A DNA stretch of 58,650 nt from an uncultured Thiotrichaceae bacterium (GCA_902727985.1 CACVAY010000149.1:1-58650); one strand, 5' to 3'; shown: positions 36,495 through 45,552, counted from the first letter of the stretch. Translations and numbers: made by a program. The notes: generated from the sequence alone by a model not told the origin.

Positions 36495-36884
36495 GTAGGT
36501 AACTCAATAATGATTACAACGGAGCATAGCAGTAAAGTCAGCGTTTTTTTCTTATAGTTATCAATACAAACAGTCACCTAAAACGCTCAAGGTTTCATAC
36601 TTGGATACATGTTCTTGATTACACACTAAACAAAAACACCACCATCATCGCAGTAAGCTATCAATTGACAAGCTCCTCACATTAAAAACTCTAAAGTACG
36701 CTTAATCTGAGGTTCTTAACCGTTGATTCAGGAAACTGGTGATATTATCGTTTTTGTTTGGTGGTCTGAATTTTTGACCTCGCTCATCACAACACTATGA
36801 ATAACAATAATAATAAATGAAAGGATACGGGGTTTTTCATTCTCTAGCGCTCTCGCTACTTAGGCGTGATCAACCAAAAACAAG
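36495..36884. other. divergent promoter region between zapE and the sensor kinase
   Basis: This 390-base AT-rich stretch has no gene. A TTGACA at 36665-36670 could be a -35 box for the kinase operon, but no convincing -10 box sits at the right distance. Nothing else is supported. Confidence 0.35.
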
Positions 36885-37928
36885 ATGTCCAATATGACAA
36901 CCAAAACATTCGGCTTTTTGCCCAATCTCTGTGTGCCTCTGTCTGTTTTTAGACTAACGTTGGCAGCAGAAGTATTGGCTATTATTCTTGCATTAGCAGC
37001 GGCTGATGATATTCGCTCTTTTGCCATAAAGCTCGGGCTCAATACGCTATTCGTTCAGTGGGTAGTATTAATGTCTGTCTTTGCTATTTGCATCGCGTCT
37101 CGCCTCTCACGGCGCAACACCGTCAAAAAGTCCATCTTAACAATCCTTGGCATCACCGTCTTTTTTACTATTGCGGCCTCAATATTAGGATTGATCACAA
37201 CAAGCTATGGCTCCAGCGAAGGAACACAATATTGGGACACTTTATTCGTCTTCAAAGCTATCTTTATTAGCATTGTGATAACGCTACTGGCATTGCGATA
37301 CTTCTACATACAAAACGAATGGGAACAACATCTTAAGTCTGACTCAGAGGCAAAATACGATGCACTGCAATCACGAATGCGTCCGCATTTTTTGTTCAAT
37401 AGTTTAAACACGATTGCTCAGTTAACATCAGTTGATCCTGAGAAAGCAGAAGACGCTCTACTCGACCTTGCTGATATTTTCCGCTCAACCTTAGACACGC
37501 GAAACCGTGTAAGCCTAAATGAGGAGCTAGATGTCACGATCCGTTATTTGCGCATGGAAGGATTGCGCTTGGGTAAGCGTCGTCTATCCGTTGTATGGGA
37601 CATGGATAGGAACTCACTACCGTTTGAAATGGAAATTCCGCCGTTACTCATTCAGCCCTTGATAGAAAACGCCATATACCATGGTATTCAGCCAAGAAAA
37701 GACGGTGGCACACTTGGTATTAGCTTATACGATGCTGGAGAGTATCTGGAAATCTCTGTCAGTAATCCCATTCCTCCTGAAGGTACATCTGCTCACTCAA
37801 AGGGCAATCACATCGCTCAGGAGAACCTTAAGAACCGCTTACAATTAGCCTATGGCGACCGTGCAAAATTATCGATAACAAAAAGCGCACATCAATACAG
37901 GGTCGCCTTTCGCATCCCTAAGGAGTAA
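36885..37928 (+). CDS. algZ: LytS/AlgZ-type sensor histidine kinase
   Basis: A 347-residue membrane kinase. About four membrane segments fill residues 15-145 (VFRLTLAAEVLAIILALA, LFVQWVVLMSVFAICIA, ILTILGITVFFTIAASILGL, VFKAIFISIVITLLALRYF). The His_kinase domain follows, with the phospho-acceptor H168 in RPHFLFNSLNT. The ATP-binding part has LLIQPLIENAIYHGIQP and a degenerate glycine loop (NHIAQENLKNRL). It pairs with the LytTR regulator seven bases downstream, the arrangement of AlgZ(FimS)/AlgR. The signal is unknown; no alginate biosynthesis genes are in the window. Confidence 0.85.
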   Translation: MSNMTTKTFGFLPNLCVPLSVFRLTLAAEVLAIILALAAADDIRSFAIKLGLNTLFVQWVVLMSVFAICIASRLSRRNTVKKSILTILGITVFFTIAASILGLITTSYGSSEGTQYWDTLFVFKAIFISIVITLLALRYFYIQNEWEQHLKSDSEAKYDALQSRMRPHFLFNSLNTIAQLTSVDPEKAEDALLDLADIFRSTLDTRNRVSLNEELDVTIRYLRMEGLRLGKRRLSVVWDMDRNSLPFEMEIPPLLIQPLIENAIYHGIQPRKDGGTLGISLYDAGEYLEISVSNPIPPEGTSAHSKGNHIAQENLKNRLQLAYGDRAKLSITKSAHQYRVAFRIPKE

Positions 37929-37934
37929 TGATTT

Positions 37935-38678
37935 ATGAGCATCCGTATACTCGTCGTTGACGATGAAGAACTCGCAAGAGAAAGAATAAAAAAACTTTTA
38001 AGCGAAACCGACGAATACAATATTTGTGCTGAAGCCGAAAACGGGGCTGAAGCATTAATGATGGTGGAAAGACACCAGCCAGATTTGGTACTTCTTGATA
38101 TCTCCATGCCTGTCATGGATGGTCTTGAGGTCGCTAAACATTTGGCTGGTATTGACTCACCGCCAGCCGTCATATTCACCACAGCGTATGGTGAATATGC
38201 ACTAGAAGCATTTTCAACTAAAGCAACGGGGTATCTGATGAAACCGATAAGACAAGAACAATTATTACAAAGTCTTGCGCATGCTCGCTCACTTAACCGT
38301 GTACAGCGTTCTGAAATCTTAGAAAAAACTGGCGATAACGCCAATTCACGCAAGCACATCTGTGCACGCATGCGTGGCAACCTGGAATTAATTCCTATTG
38401 AAGACATTTACTACTTCCAAGCGGATCAGAAGTACGTAACGGTAAAGCATAAAAAAGGCGAAGTAATCATTGAAGAATCATTGAAATCTCTTGAAACAGA
38501 CCTCAGTGACCGCTTTATTCGCATTCATCGTAATGCATTAGTCGCTAAAAGCCGTATCACCGGTCTTAGCAAAACTGACATCGGCCGCATTCGTGTAACG
38601 ATGGATAAAATTGAGGATGAGCTAGAAGTTAGCCGTCGTCATGTGGCTGAGATTCGTCGTTTTGTTCGTGAACGTTAA
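37935..38678 (+). CDS. algR: LytTR response regulator, AlgR-type
   Basis: A 247-residue response regulator. The receiver domain (1-120) has the phosphorylated D55 in LVLLDISMPVMDG, acidic D9-D10 and a conserved lysine in TGYLMKPIRQ. The LytTR DNA-binding domain (about 140-245) has ELIPIEDIYYFQADQKYVTV and DRFIRIHRNALVAKSRI. It is cotranscribed with the upstream LytS-type kinase, which should phosphorylate it. AlgR-type proteins control alginate, pili and virulence in pseudomonads; the regulon here is unknown. Confidence 0.9.
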   Translation: MSIRILVVDDEELARERIKKLLSETDEYNICAEAENGAEALMMVERHQPDLVLLDISMPVMDGLEVAKHLAGIDSPPAVIFTTAYGEYALEAFSTKATGYLMKPIRQEQLLQSLAHARSLNRVQRSEILEKTGDNANSRKHICARMRGNLELIPIEDIYYFQADQKYVTVKHKKGEVIIEESLKSLETDLSDRFIRIHRNALVAKSRITGLSKTDIGRIRVTMDKIEDELEVSRRHVAEIRRFVRER

Positions 38679-38802
38679 TAACAAGTAACAAAAGTTCACG
38701 AAAACCGTACTGAATGAGGTCAGCACTTAGCCACGTCGAGCTGACTAAATACTGATCTGAAAGTTACGGAAGGTAGCTCCTACTACCCATCCTTCATTAC
38801 TT

Positions 38803-38822
38803 GGCTCTGATTTATCAGAGCC
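38803..38822. terminator. hairpin between algR and the thioredoxin-like gene
   Basis: GGCTCTGA (38803-38810) pairs with TCAGAGCC (38815-38822) around TTTA, between convergent genes. A short T-rich tract follows only after about 14 bases. Confidence 0.5.
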
Positions 38823-38847
38823 TTGCTAATTCTGTCTTTTTCCAACA

Positions 38848-39351
38848 TTACCCGCGTATTTTCTTTACCGCTTTATCGACAGCATCATCAATATAACCAC
38901 CAAAGAGACTCGGTGTATTAATCCCCAAAATACGCTCCGCGATTTCATTGCCGTTTTTATCCAAAAATACCATCGTCGGTGTCATCTGCACATTATATCG
39001 TGCAGCAAAGTCTTCAGCCGCAATCTTCTGACCATCAAAATCAATGATTTTTTGATAGGAGCCAACATCCAGTTTACGAATGATAACCTTCGTTTGATCC
39101 TCTTTATTCAACTGCATCGGCTTTAGAAAATCTCTCTCAAGCTGACGACAATAAGCACAATGTTCAGCGTGAAATTCAAGGAGCAAGACCTTCTTCGAAC
39201 TTTCCATCAACGCTGCAACCGCTGAGAAATTGGACGCTTCAACCACCTTATTTGCATTCGCCTTACCATCTGCACAAGCGGTCATAAACGGGAATAACAT
39301 TAGCGCTAAAAGCCCCGTTTGCAGTGTCAATTTCTTCAGTATTATCATCAT
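38848..39351 (-). CDS. exported thioredoxin-fold protein
   Basis: A 167-residue exported protein with a signal peptide and a possible lipobox (PFMTAC). The thioredoxin-like domain carries the active-site pair C-A-Y-C in EFHAEHCAYCRQLERDF and the cis-proline in VQMTPTMVFLDKNG. It could reduce or carry disulfides in the periplasm, like SoxW/DsbE-type proteins. The ATG at 39351 is chosen because AGGAG lies six bases before it; the ATG two codons earlier would have no spacing from that site. It is convergent with algR. Function beyond redox activity is not known. Confidence 0.8.
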   Translation of the reverse strand: MMIILKKLTLQTGLLALMLFPFMTACADGKANANKVVEASNFSAVAALMESSKKVLLLEFHAEHCAYCRQLERDFLKPMQLNKEDQTKVIIRKLDVGSYQKIIDFDGQKIAAEDFAARYNVQMTPTMVFLDKNGNEIAERILGINTPSLFGGYIDDAVDKAVKKIRG

Positions 39352-39633
39352 AAACATCTCCTGACTATCACAATAAATTTTTATTTTTTAAAGTACTTAA
39401 GTTTACGCTCAGCAAAATATCACATCCCCCCAATTTTCCAAACCAAGCATAAAGGGACGATAAGGATAGTGCATTCACACTCTTAAAATGAATAGCCATA
39501 TAAGCTTACCGAAGGATTCTGGATGCAACCATTAGGTGATTCTGTGGGAAAACTTGGTAAATACCGCCACGTGGTAGTTGAGTATCATTGAACAACCACT
39601 ATAATTCGCCTTTTTCTCGGCTCTAGCTATACA

Positions 39634-40464
39634 ATGAACCTTCAAGAATTCCAGGAACATTTTATTCGATTGCGTAACAACAAAATATTTGAATCCGTTG
39701 TTATTGCGATTATTATCATTTCCGCCCTATTAATCGGTGCGAAAACCTACGATATTCCCGACTGGGCAATACAAAGCATTAAAGTCCTAGACTGGGCAAT
39801 CACCATCTTCTTCCTCATAGAAATCTCAATTAGGATGATGGCTGCCAAAAATTTAAAAAGCTTCTTTACCGACGGCTGGAATGTTTTCGACTTCATTATT
39901 GTCGTTGCCAGCATTGTTCCGTTTGCTGGCAGCGATAGCGCACTCTTGGGACGCCTACTGCGTGTCTTTCGCGTATTACGCCTAGTAGCGGTCATTCCCG
40001 AGTTACGTGTATTGCTGAACGCATTCATGACAGCCATTCCGCGTATGGGCTATGTCTCTTTGCTGATGTTTATTATCTTCTACATCTACGCAGCCATGGG
40101 AGCCATCTTCTTTTCCAATATCAACCCTGTGCTTTGGGAAAACATCACCATATCCATGCTCACCTTATTTCGTGTTGCAACCTTTGAGGATTGGACAGAT
40201 GTAATGTACGAAACGATGGATGTCTATCCTCTGAGCTGGATCTATTATCTGTCTTTTATCTTCATTGTCGCTTTCGTATTCCTAAATATGATGATCGGTA
40301 TTGTGCTTGAAACCTTACAATCGGAACATCAGAAACACGACCTAGAAGAAGGCACGGGTGAAATAGGAGAAATTCGCTGGATCAAAGAACATACCGCTGA
40401 AATGGAACAACGACTCATTCGGATTGAAGCCCTGCTCACCGAAAAAAATAAACCACCCAAATAA
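39634..40464 (+). CDS. voltage-gated cation channel (BacNav type), calcium-like filter
   Basis: A 276-residue six-span channel subunit that would assemble as a tetramer. S1-S3 lie at about 20-95; S4 has arginines every third residue (R107, R110, R113, R116 in LGRLLRVFRVLRL); S5 and S6 flank the pore at about 138-160 and 205-228. The selectivity filter is T183-F-E-D-W-T-D189. Compared with the NavAb filter TLESWSM it has aspartate at the two positions changed in the calcium-selective CavAb mutant, so calcium permeation is likely. The C-terminal helix (HTAEMEQRLIRIEALLTEK) fits the usual coiled-coil bundle. It is followed, after a structured spacer, by a calcium/cation antiporter gene. Confidence 0.88.
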   Translation: MNLQEFQEHFIRLRNNKIFESVVIAIIIISALLIGAKTYDIPDWAIQSIKVLDWAITIFFLIEISIRMMAAKNLKSFFTDGWNVFDFIIVVASIVPFAGSDSALLGRLLRVFRVLRLVAVIPELRVLLNAFMTAIPRMGYVSLLMFIIFYIYAAMGAIFFSNINPVLWENITISMLTLFRVATFEDWTDVMYETMDVYPLSWIYYLSFIFIVAFVFLNMMIGIVLETLQSEHQKHDLEEGTGEIGEIRWIKEHTAEMEQRLIRIEALLTEKNKPPK

Positions 40465-41003
40465 CTCAGTAGTTGAACCAATGGGTTAGCTAACTTTCAC
40501 AGATAGCTAACCCCTTCCAACAAAAACTGACAACTCACCCTCTCAATACTTCGCATTTATCGATCATTTCACTCCAATTATTCTGTTTTACCCGAAAATA
40601 TAGCTATGTGAGAATTCATACATGCCAACAATACACAACAGAATTTTATTTGTATGCAGCAACATTACGGAGGAGAAAGACCTAATGAAAAGATAGTAAA
40701 ACTAGCGGCCAGAAACTTCCTTTCACTTTCTGATATCACACAAATGAAGAATGGGAATACGAATCCTTTCAATCCTCAAAAGATTCATTCCTCCTACACG
40801 CTCATTCATCATCAGCGTTTGATGAGCGAGAGGAAGTTTCTAGCCGCTAATCAACCACTTCTAATCAGATTAATACAACTAGTCATACATTCCCTCCCCC
40901 TATTCCTTTCAATCAACTATGCTCTATGATTGTTAACTACCATCTCGGTAAACCTTTTCTTCAATAAAAATGCAGATGCTTGTCTTCTAAGGAACATCCT
41001 TCC
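40465..41003. other. spacer with inverted-repeat element
   Basis: A 539-base spacer between the channel and antiporter genes. Most of its structure is the 147-bp inverted-repeat element at 40703-40849. The rest is AT-rich, with GGAGGAG at 40669-40675 but no convincing gene after it. Confidence 0.5.
40703..40849. repeat. 147-bp element with 19-bp terminal inverted repeats
   Basis: The left arm (40703-40721, starting TAGCGGCCAGAAAC) and right arm (40831-40849, ending TAGCCGCTA) pair over 19 bases with one G-T type mismatch. Inside are two further hairpins: GGAAT-AC-GAATC with GATTC-ATTCC (about 40755-40792), and CGCTCAT (40799-40805) with ATGAGCG (40822-40828). The whole could fold into a branched structure. 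It may be a small non-autonomous mobile element or a structured RNA. No second copy is in the window. Confidence 0.65.
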
Positions 41004-41978
41004 ATGCTTATAATATTCAGTGCACTTCTCATTGGTATGCTCGTACTCATCTGGAGTGCTGATAAATTTGTGGATGGGGCCGCAGGTTTAGCCCGCCATA
41101 TGGGGATATCTCCACTATTGGTTGGCATGTTAGTCGTGGGTTTTGGCACATCCGCGCCTGAAATGCTGGTTTCAACAGTAGCAGCTTTGCAAGGCAGTCC
41201 CGGCTTAGGGATCGGCAATGCAATTGGCTCGAACATCACGAATATCGGTTTAGTACTTGGCGTAACAGCGATTATTGTTAATCTGCCTATTTACTCTCGT
41301 GTCCTAAAAATTGAACTACCCATCATTTTATTTTCAGGTATTGCTGTCTATTTCTTGATGATAAATGGCGATGGACTTTCTCAACTCGATGGCTGGATTT
41401 TAGCAACCAGTCTCGTTGTAACCATGAGCATCCTAACCTATCTTTCGGTAAACTCCCCAGCCCCTATTCTTGCGGCTGAAGCTTGTGCAGAACTACCTAA
41501 GGTACTACCCTTAAAATCATCAATACTTTGGACACTCGCTGGCTTAGTCCTATTAATCACAAGCTCCAAAATGCTCGTGTGGTCTGCAACTCAAATCGCA
41601 CACATGCTTGGTGTCAGCGATCTCGTTATTGGCCTTACCATTGTAGCCATTGGAACCAGCTTGCCAGAACTTGCAGCCGCCATCACCAGCGCCTTAAAGA
41701 AAGAAACAGATTTTGCTGTTGGTACAATCATTGGCTCAAACATTTTCAACACACTCGGTGTATTAGCCATTCCCGCTATTATCGGTGTTTCACACATTCC
41801 CGAGGGAGTGATGGATAGAGACATGCCAATTATGCTGGGAATCACCGCCCTATTATTACTGTTAAGTATCGGGTTCTGGCAGCGTTTCAAAATCACTCGT
41901 AAAGAAGGAGTGATTTTGCTTGGATGCTTTATTGGCTACCAAGTCCTTCTTTACAAGCAGACCATTGGAACAGCTTAG
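41004..41978 (+). CDS. CaCA-family calcium/sodium antiporter
   Basis: A 324-residue inner-membrane antiporter of the YrbG type, which expels calcium in exchange for sodium or protons. Two inverted alpha-repeats are clear: GFGTSAPEMLVSTVAALQG with GNAIGSNITNIGLVLG, and AIGTSLPELAAAITSALKK with GTIIGSNIFNTLGVLA, both with the conserved acidic residue. About ten membrane spans. The ATG at 41004 is preferred to a TTG eight codons upstream because AAGGA precedes it by ten bases. It overlaps the convergent nhaA by four bases at the 3' end. With the upstream channel it may form a calcium entry/exit pair. Confidence 0.92.
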   Translation: MLIIFSALLIGMLVLIWSADKFVDGAAGLARHMGISPLLVGMLVVGFGTSAPEMLVSTVAALQGSPGLGIGNAIGSNITNIGLVLGVTAIIVNLPIYSRVLKIELPIILFSGIAVYFLMINGDGLSQLDGWILATSLVVTMSILTYLSVNSPAPILAAEACAELPKVLPLKSSILWTLAGLVLLITSSKMLVWSATQIAHMLGVSDLVIGLTIVAIGTSLPELAAAITSALKKETDFAVGTIIGSNIFNTLGVLAIPAIIGVSHIPEGVMDRDMPIMLGITALLLLLSIGFWQRFKITRKEGVILLGCFIGYQVLLYKQTIGTA

Positions 41979-43327
41979 TTGGCCGTTGGCGCAGGTTTCT
42001 TAGAGTTCAGCAGCAACCAAAGATACCCCGAGACTCCAGCAATCAATGACGCAAATAGGATTCCGGTCTTCGCCATCAGCAAATCTTCAGGACTATTTGC
42101 AAAGCCTAACTCTGCAATAAAGATCGACATAGTGAAGCCAATTCCACCTAACAAACTCACACCAATAATATGCTTCATATTGAGTTGAGCAGGTAACACA
42201 CCGATTCCCACTTTCAAGGCAAGCCATACAAAACCGGCAATACCCAATAACTTACCCAACACCAAACCACTGACTACCCCCATAGAAACAGGATTCGTAA
42301 TCGTGTTACCTAATTCAGACCACTCTATAGGAACACCTGCGTTCGCCAGTGCAAAGATAGGGATAATAAAATAAGCCGTTGGAATGTGCATATTATGTTC
42401 CAACACTTGCGCTGGAGCTTGTACGCGATGAATACCTGTTTCTAAAGCACGCACTTTGGCACGCATTTTGTAGTTCTTGATAATATTTGGCTCGGCTCGA
42501 AAGTTCTCACCGATCTCCTTTAATAACTCATTAGCACGTCTCAGAAAACGCTCAGGCTCATACTTGGGTCTAATGGGAATAATAAATGCCAGAAACACAC
42601 CAGCCAACGTCGCATGCACACCGCTTTTCAACGTCGCAAACCAAAGCAGCAAACCGAGCAATACATAAGGCAACGGTTTCCTCACCCCCCCTAGATTCAG
42701 ACTGGCAAGCAATAACAAAACCGCACCCGCGGCAATTAATGCCGTGAAATTCAACTGTTCCGTATAAAAAATAGCAATTACTAACACTGCACCTAAATCA
42801 TCAACAATGGCAAGTGCTACCAGAAAGCCCAGCAAAACCTTAGGCACACGATTACCTAGCAAAGCCAATACACCAAGCGCAAACGCAATATCTGTGGCCA
42901 TAGGAATCCCCCAGCCATCCGCTCTATCCCCTGTAGGATTTAAGCTGAAATAGATGAGAGCTGGAACAACCATCCCCCCAATTGCTGCAACAATTGGCAA
43001 CATAGCAGCTTTCAAGTTCGATAACTCACCGACCAGTAATTCGCGCTTGAGTTCCAAACCCACAACAAAGAAAAAAAGCGCCATCAGTCCATCATTAATC
43101 CAATGATGCAAACTCATGGACAACTTCCATTCACCCACACCAATCGAGATATACGTTTTTAGAAAATAATGATATCCCTCTGCCCATTGGCTATTCGCCA
43201 GCACTAAAGCAGTCACTGCACACAGCATCAACAAGATGCCACTCGTAGTTTGCCGATGAATAAACTCTTCAATAGGCGTCAATATGCGCTCAAAAGCTTG
43301 TTCCCAAGGGGCTATATATTCTTTCAT
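41975..43327 (-). CDS. nhaA: Na+/H+ antiporter NhaA
   Basis: A 450-residue NhaA that expels sodium using the proton gradient. The key aspartates are D146 in GIPMATDIAFALGVLALLG and D176-D177 in ALAIVDDLGAVLV, equivalent to E. coli D133 and D163-D164. FFFVVGLELKRELLVGEL and LLGGIGFTMSIFIAEL are also typical. It is longer than the E. coli protein because of a hydrophilic loop of about 60 residues (near 262-318) rich in charged residues and a short C-terminal tail. It is divergent from nhaR, the expected activator gene. Confidence 0.95.
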   Translation of the reverse strand: MKEYIAPWEQAFERILTPIEEFIHRQTTSGILLMLCAVTALVLANSQWAEGYHYFLKTYISIGVGEWKLSMSLHHWINDGLMALFFFVVGLELKRELLVGELSNLKAAMLPIVAAIGGMVVPALIYFSLNPTGDRADGWGIPMATDIAFALGVLALLGNRVPKVLLGFLVALAIVDDLGAVLVIAIFYTEQLNFTALIAAGAVLLLLASLNLGGVRKPLPYVLLGLLLWFATLKSGVHATLAGVFLAFIIPIRPKYEPERFLRRANELLKEIGENFRAEPNIIKNYKMRAKVRALETGIHRVQAPAQVLEHNMHIPTAYFIIPIFALANAGVPIEWSELGNTITNPVSMGVVSGLVLGKLLGIAGFVWLALKVGIGVLPAQLNMKHIIGVSLLGGIGFTMSIFIAELGFANSPEDLLMAKTGILFASLIAGVSGYLWLLLNSKKPAPTAN

Positions 43328-43358
43328 GAGTGTTTCTTTAGTTTGTAATTTTAAAAGG

Positions 43359-43401
43359 ACTCTAAAATAGAGTATAACAGTGAGTAATTATATATATAAT
43401 T
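43359..43401. promoter_or_regulatory. palindromes in the nhaA-nhaR intergenic region
   Basis: ACTCTA-AAA-TAGAGT (43359-43373) and the 16-bp palindrome AATTATATATATAATT (43386-43401) lie in the 116-base divergent promoter. Either could be the NhaR site. The second is AT-only and could equally be just promoter DNA. Confidence 0.4.
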
Positions 43402-43443
43402 CGAATCAATATATAATATATATCGTAAATACCGAGGTTCCCC

Positions 43444-44355
43444 ATGATCAATTACAAGCATCTACGTTATTTCTGGATGGTCGCTAAAGAAGGCAGCATT
43501 GCAAAAGCTAGCAAGCTGTTATTTTTAACACCACAAACCATCAGCGGCCAGCTATCACTGCTTGAAGACCAATTAGGAACCCGCTTGTTCAAACGTGTAG
43601 GGCGAAATTTACAACTCACAGAAGAAGGCAAGGTAGTGCAAAGCTACGCCAATGATATTTTTTCGCTAGGCAATGAACTCCAGGAAGTACTCAAAAATCA
43701 AACGGGAAATATCCGCCAACCCTTGATTGCAGGAATCGCCAACTCGATTCCAAAATCTATCGCCTACCATTTGCTTGAACCTTCGCTTTCCCTTGATGAA
43801 CCCGTGCAACTCATTTGTCGTGAGGATAACCTGACTATGCTCCTCACCGAACTAGCAGCCCATAAACTCGATATCGTCATCTCTGATCGCCCCCTACCCG
43901 ATACGATAAGTGTGAAATGTTTCAACCATCGTTTAGGACAATGTGGTATGAGCTTTTTTGGCACGCGTCAGTTAGTTGAAAAAAAACAGGGAGACTTTCC
44001 ACAGTGTCTAGATACTATGCCAATCCTCTTACCTGGCTCGGCATCTTCGATCAAGAACAAGCTACTGCAATGGTTTGAACGCCATAACATTGCACCTGAA
44101 ATAGTTGCCGAATTTGATGATGGCGCACTGATGAAAGCCTTTGGCAAAAAAGGGGTTGGTGTATTTGCAGCTCCCTCCGCAACAGCCCAAGAAGTAAAAG
44201 AAGACTATAACGTAGAAATTCTAGGAGAGACGAATGAGGTAACAGAGTCTTTCTACGCTATCTCTATCGAACGTAAAATTAAGCACCCTGGCGTGGTTGC
44301 CATCCTCAACGAAGCGAGAGAGCATCTATTTATGAAAGATGTTTTACTCGAGTAG
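43444..44355 (+). CDS. nhaR: LysR-type activator NhaR
   Basis: A 303-residue LysR protein with the NhaR N-terminus MINYKHLRYFWMVAKEGS, the HTH KASKLLFLTPQTISGQLSLLEDQLG, and FKRVGRNLQLTEEG. The effector domain has ITNIDIVISDRP-like LAAHKLDIVISDRPLP. NhaR activates nhaA in response to sodium. The divergent position next to nhaA supports the call. The ribosome-binding site is CCGAGG nine bases before the ATG. Confidence 0.93.
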   Translation: MINYKHLRYFWMVAKEGSIAKASKLLFLTPQTISGQLSLLEDQLGTRLFKRVGRNLQLTEEGKVVQSYANDIFSLGNELQEVLKNQTGNIRQPLIAGIANSIPKSIAYHLLEPSLSLDEPVQLICREDNLTMLLTELAAHKLDIVISDRPLPDTISVKCFNHRLGQCGMSFFGTRQLVEKKQGDFPQCLDTMPILLPGSASSIKNKLLQWFERHNIAPEIVAEFDDGALMKAFGKKGVGVFAAPSATAQEVKEDYNVEILGETNEVTESFYAISIERKIKHPGVVAILNEAREHLFMKDVLLE

Positions 44356-44535
44356 ATCTGCCATATGATTTAATGACACAAACAATGAAACATCGACTTT
44401 TCCGAACTAAATGACTTTTAAATTCTGTTTTTCTGTAAATGACTTATGCAACATACTTGTATTAGAAATACATTAACCTTGACACGGTTGTATGGAATAC
44501 CAATACCCAAGAAAAACGTAGATAAAGGATTTAAG

Positions 44536-45033
44536 ATGATTTCAAGTAAGACTTTTTATGCGATTGCTGCAATGGTACATGTATCAGAAAAAAGCGGTGA
44601 ATCACCAGTCAACCTTTTAGAAATTTCTCAGAAGCTAGATATTTCTACCTCCTATTTGGAACAAATATTTAACCAACTTCGAAATCATGGACTTGTTGAG
44701 GGAGTTCGTGGTCCAGGGGGTGGATATCGTATTTCAAAACCTTCTTTTCAAATTAGTATTGCGGATATTGTCGATGCGTTTGAGGTATACCCCCAAAAAC
44801 CAAAACGCTCCAAACGTCCCAGTTCGGGAAGCAAAGATGCCGTTTTATCCTCTATGCTATGGGATGAAGTAAGCTCTCGACTTTACCAATTCTTATCCAC
44901 CATTACGCTCGCAAACTATACTCACAACTTCAATAGATCCTCACTCATTCCAGATAACTGTACTACTTACAAAATAGCAACCATGTTCCCTGCTCGACAA
45001 ACTGCGACCGTTGAAGCAAGAGCAAATAGTTAA
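44536..45033 (+). CDS. Rrf2 family regulator without iron-sulfur cysteines
   Basis: A 165-residue Rrf2/IscR-like DNA-binding protein. The winged HTH is clear: NLLEISQKLDISTSYLEQIFNQLR and LVEGVRGPGGGYRISKP (53-69). The segment that in IscR holds three cluster-binding cysteines is here YPQKPKRSKRPSSGSKDAVLS (85-105) with none; the only cysteine is C142. It therefore cannot sense through an IscR-type Fe-S cluster. The ATG at 44536 follows AAGGA by eight bases; the frame is open from 44446. TTGACA at 44479 may belong to its promoter. The target is unknown; it is convergent with the CBS-PII-DUF1538 operon. Confidence 0.82.
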   Translation: MISSKTFYAIAAMVHVSEKSGESPVNLLEISQKLDISTSYLEQIFNQLRNHGLVEGVRGPGGGYRISKPSFQISIADIVDAFEVYPQKPKRSKRPSSGSKDAVLSSMLWDEVSSRLYQFLSTITLANYTHNFNRSSLIPDNCTTYKIATMFPARQTATVEARANS

Positions 45034-45095
45034 ACGATTAACACCTTAATTATCATCCTAAAATACGTAAGCTTTCCTAAGAAAGTATTTGTAGG

Positions 45096-45128
45096 ACAAA
45101 GTAAGCCGCACATGGCGGTTTACTTTGT
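45096..45128. terminator. strong hairpin between convergent genes
   Basis: ACAAAGTAAGCCGC (45096-45109) pairs with GCGGTTTACTTTGT (45115-45128) over 14 bp with one G-T pair and an ACATG loop. It lies between the Rrf2 gene and the CBS gene. No T-run of note follows. Confidence 0.6.
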
Positions 45129-45147
45129 TGTGAAAAATAAGTCTACA

Positions 45148-45552
45148 TCAAGAAGCCACTAAACCATTAAGCACAATATCGTTGTAACTAACCGTACCCA
45201 TCAATTCACCATGCTCATCTTCGACAGGCGCGACATTTAAACCAAAACTATTGAATAACCGAGCACAATAACGAATGTCCATATCCCCCCTCACACTCAC
45301 GACAGGCTTTGACATAATTTCGTAGATATTAACGCGTTCGGGGGAACGATTTTTTGCGATGACTTTCTTGGCGATGTCTGCCAATAAAACGATGCCATAC
45401 TCGTCATCATCATCACGTTTATTCACAATCAGTGCATGCGTTTGATCGCTAACAATCTTGCCTAAAGCGGATTGAACCGTATCGATCCCATCCACCCTAT
45501 GCAGTTGATTCTTCATCACATCACTCACTCGAACTACCTTTGGCTTATCCAT
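45148..45552 (-). CDS. two-CBS-domain protein
   Basis: A 134-residue cytoplasmic protein made of a tandem CBS pair (VSDVMKNQLHRVDGIDTVQSAL with LADIAKKVI, and IYEIMSKPVVSVRGDMDIRYC with GTVSYNDIVL). Such pairs bind adenine nucleotides and regulate transporters or enzymes. It is the last gene of an operon with the PII-like protein and two DUF1538 proteins; its ATG overlaps the PII-like stop by one base. It probably senses cell energy state for this transport system, which is inference from context. Confidence 0.88.
   Translation of the reverse strand: MDKPKVVRVSDVMKNQLHRVDGIDTVQSALGKIVSDQTHALIVNKRDDDDEYGIVLLADIAKKVIAKNRSPERVNIYEIMSKPVVSVRGDMDIRYCARLFNSFGLNVAPVEDEHGELMGTVSYNDIVLNGLVAS

Noticed and set aside
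37892-38407. 171-codon frame on the minus strand
   Set aside because: Fully antisense to the LytTR regulator, whose receiver and DNA-binding motifs are clear.
40654-40929. 91-codon open frame in the spacer before the antiporter gene, with a GGAGGAG nearby
   Set aside because: It runs through the 147-bp inverted-repeat element, has low-complexity composition and matches no family; the reading frame is better explained by chance over a structured repeat.
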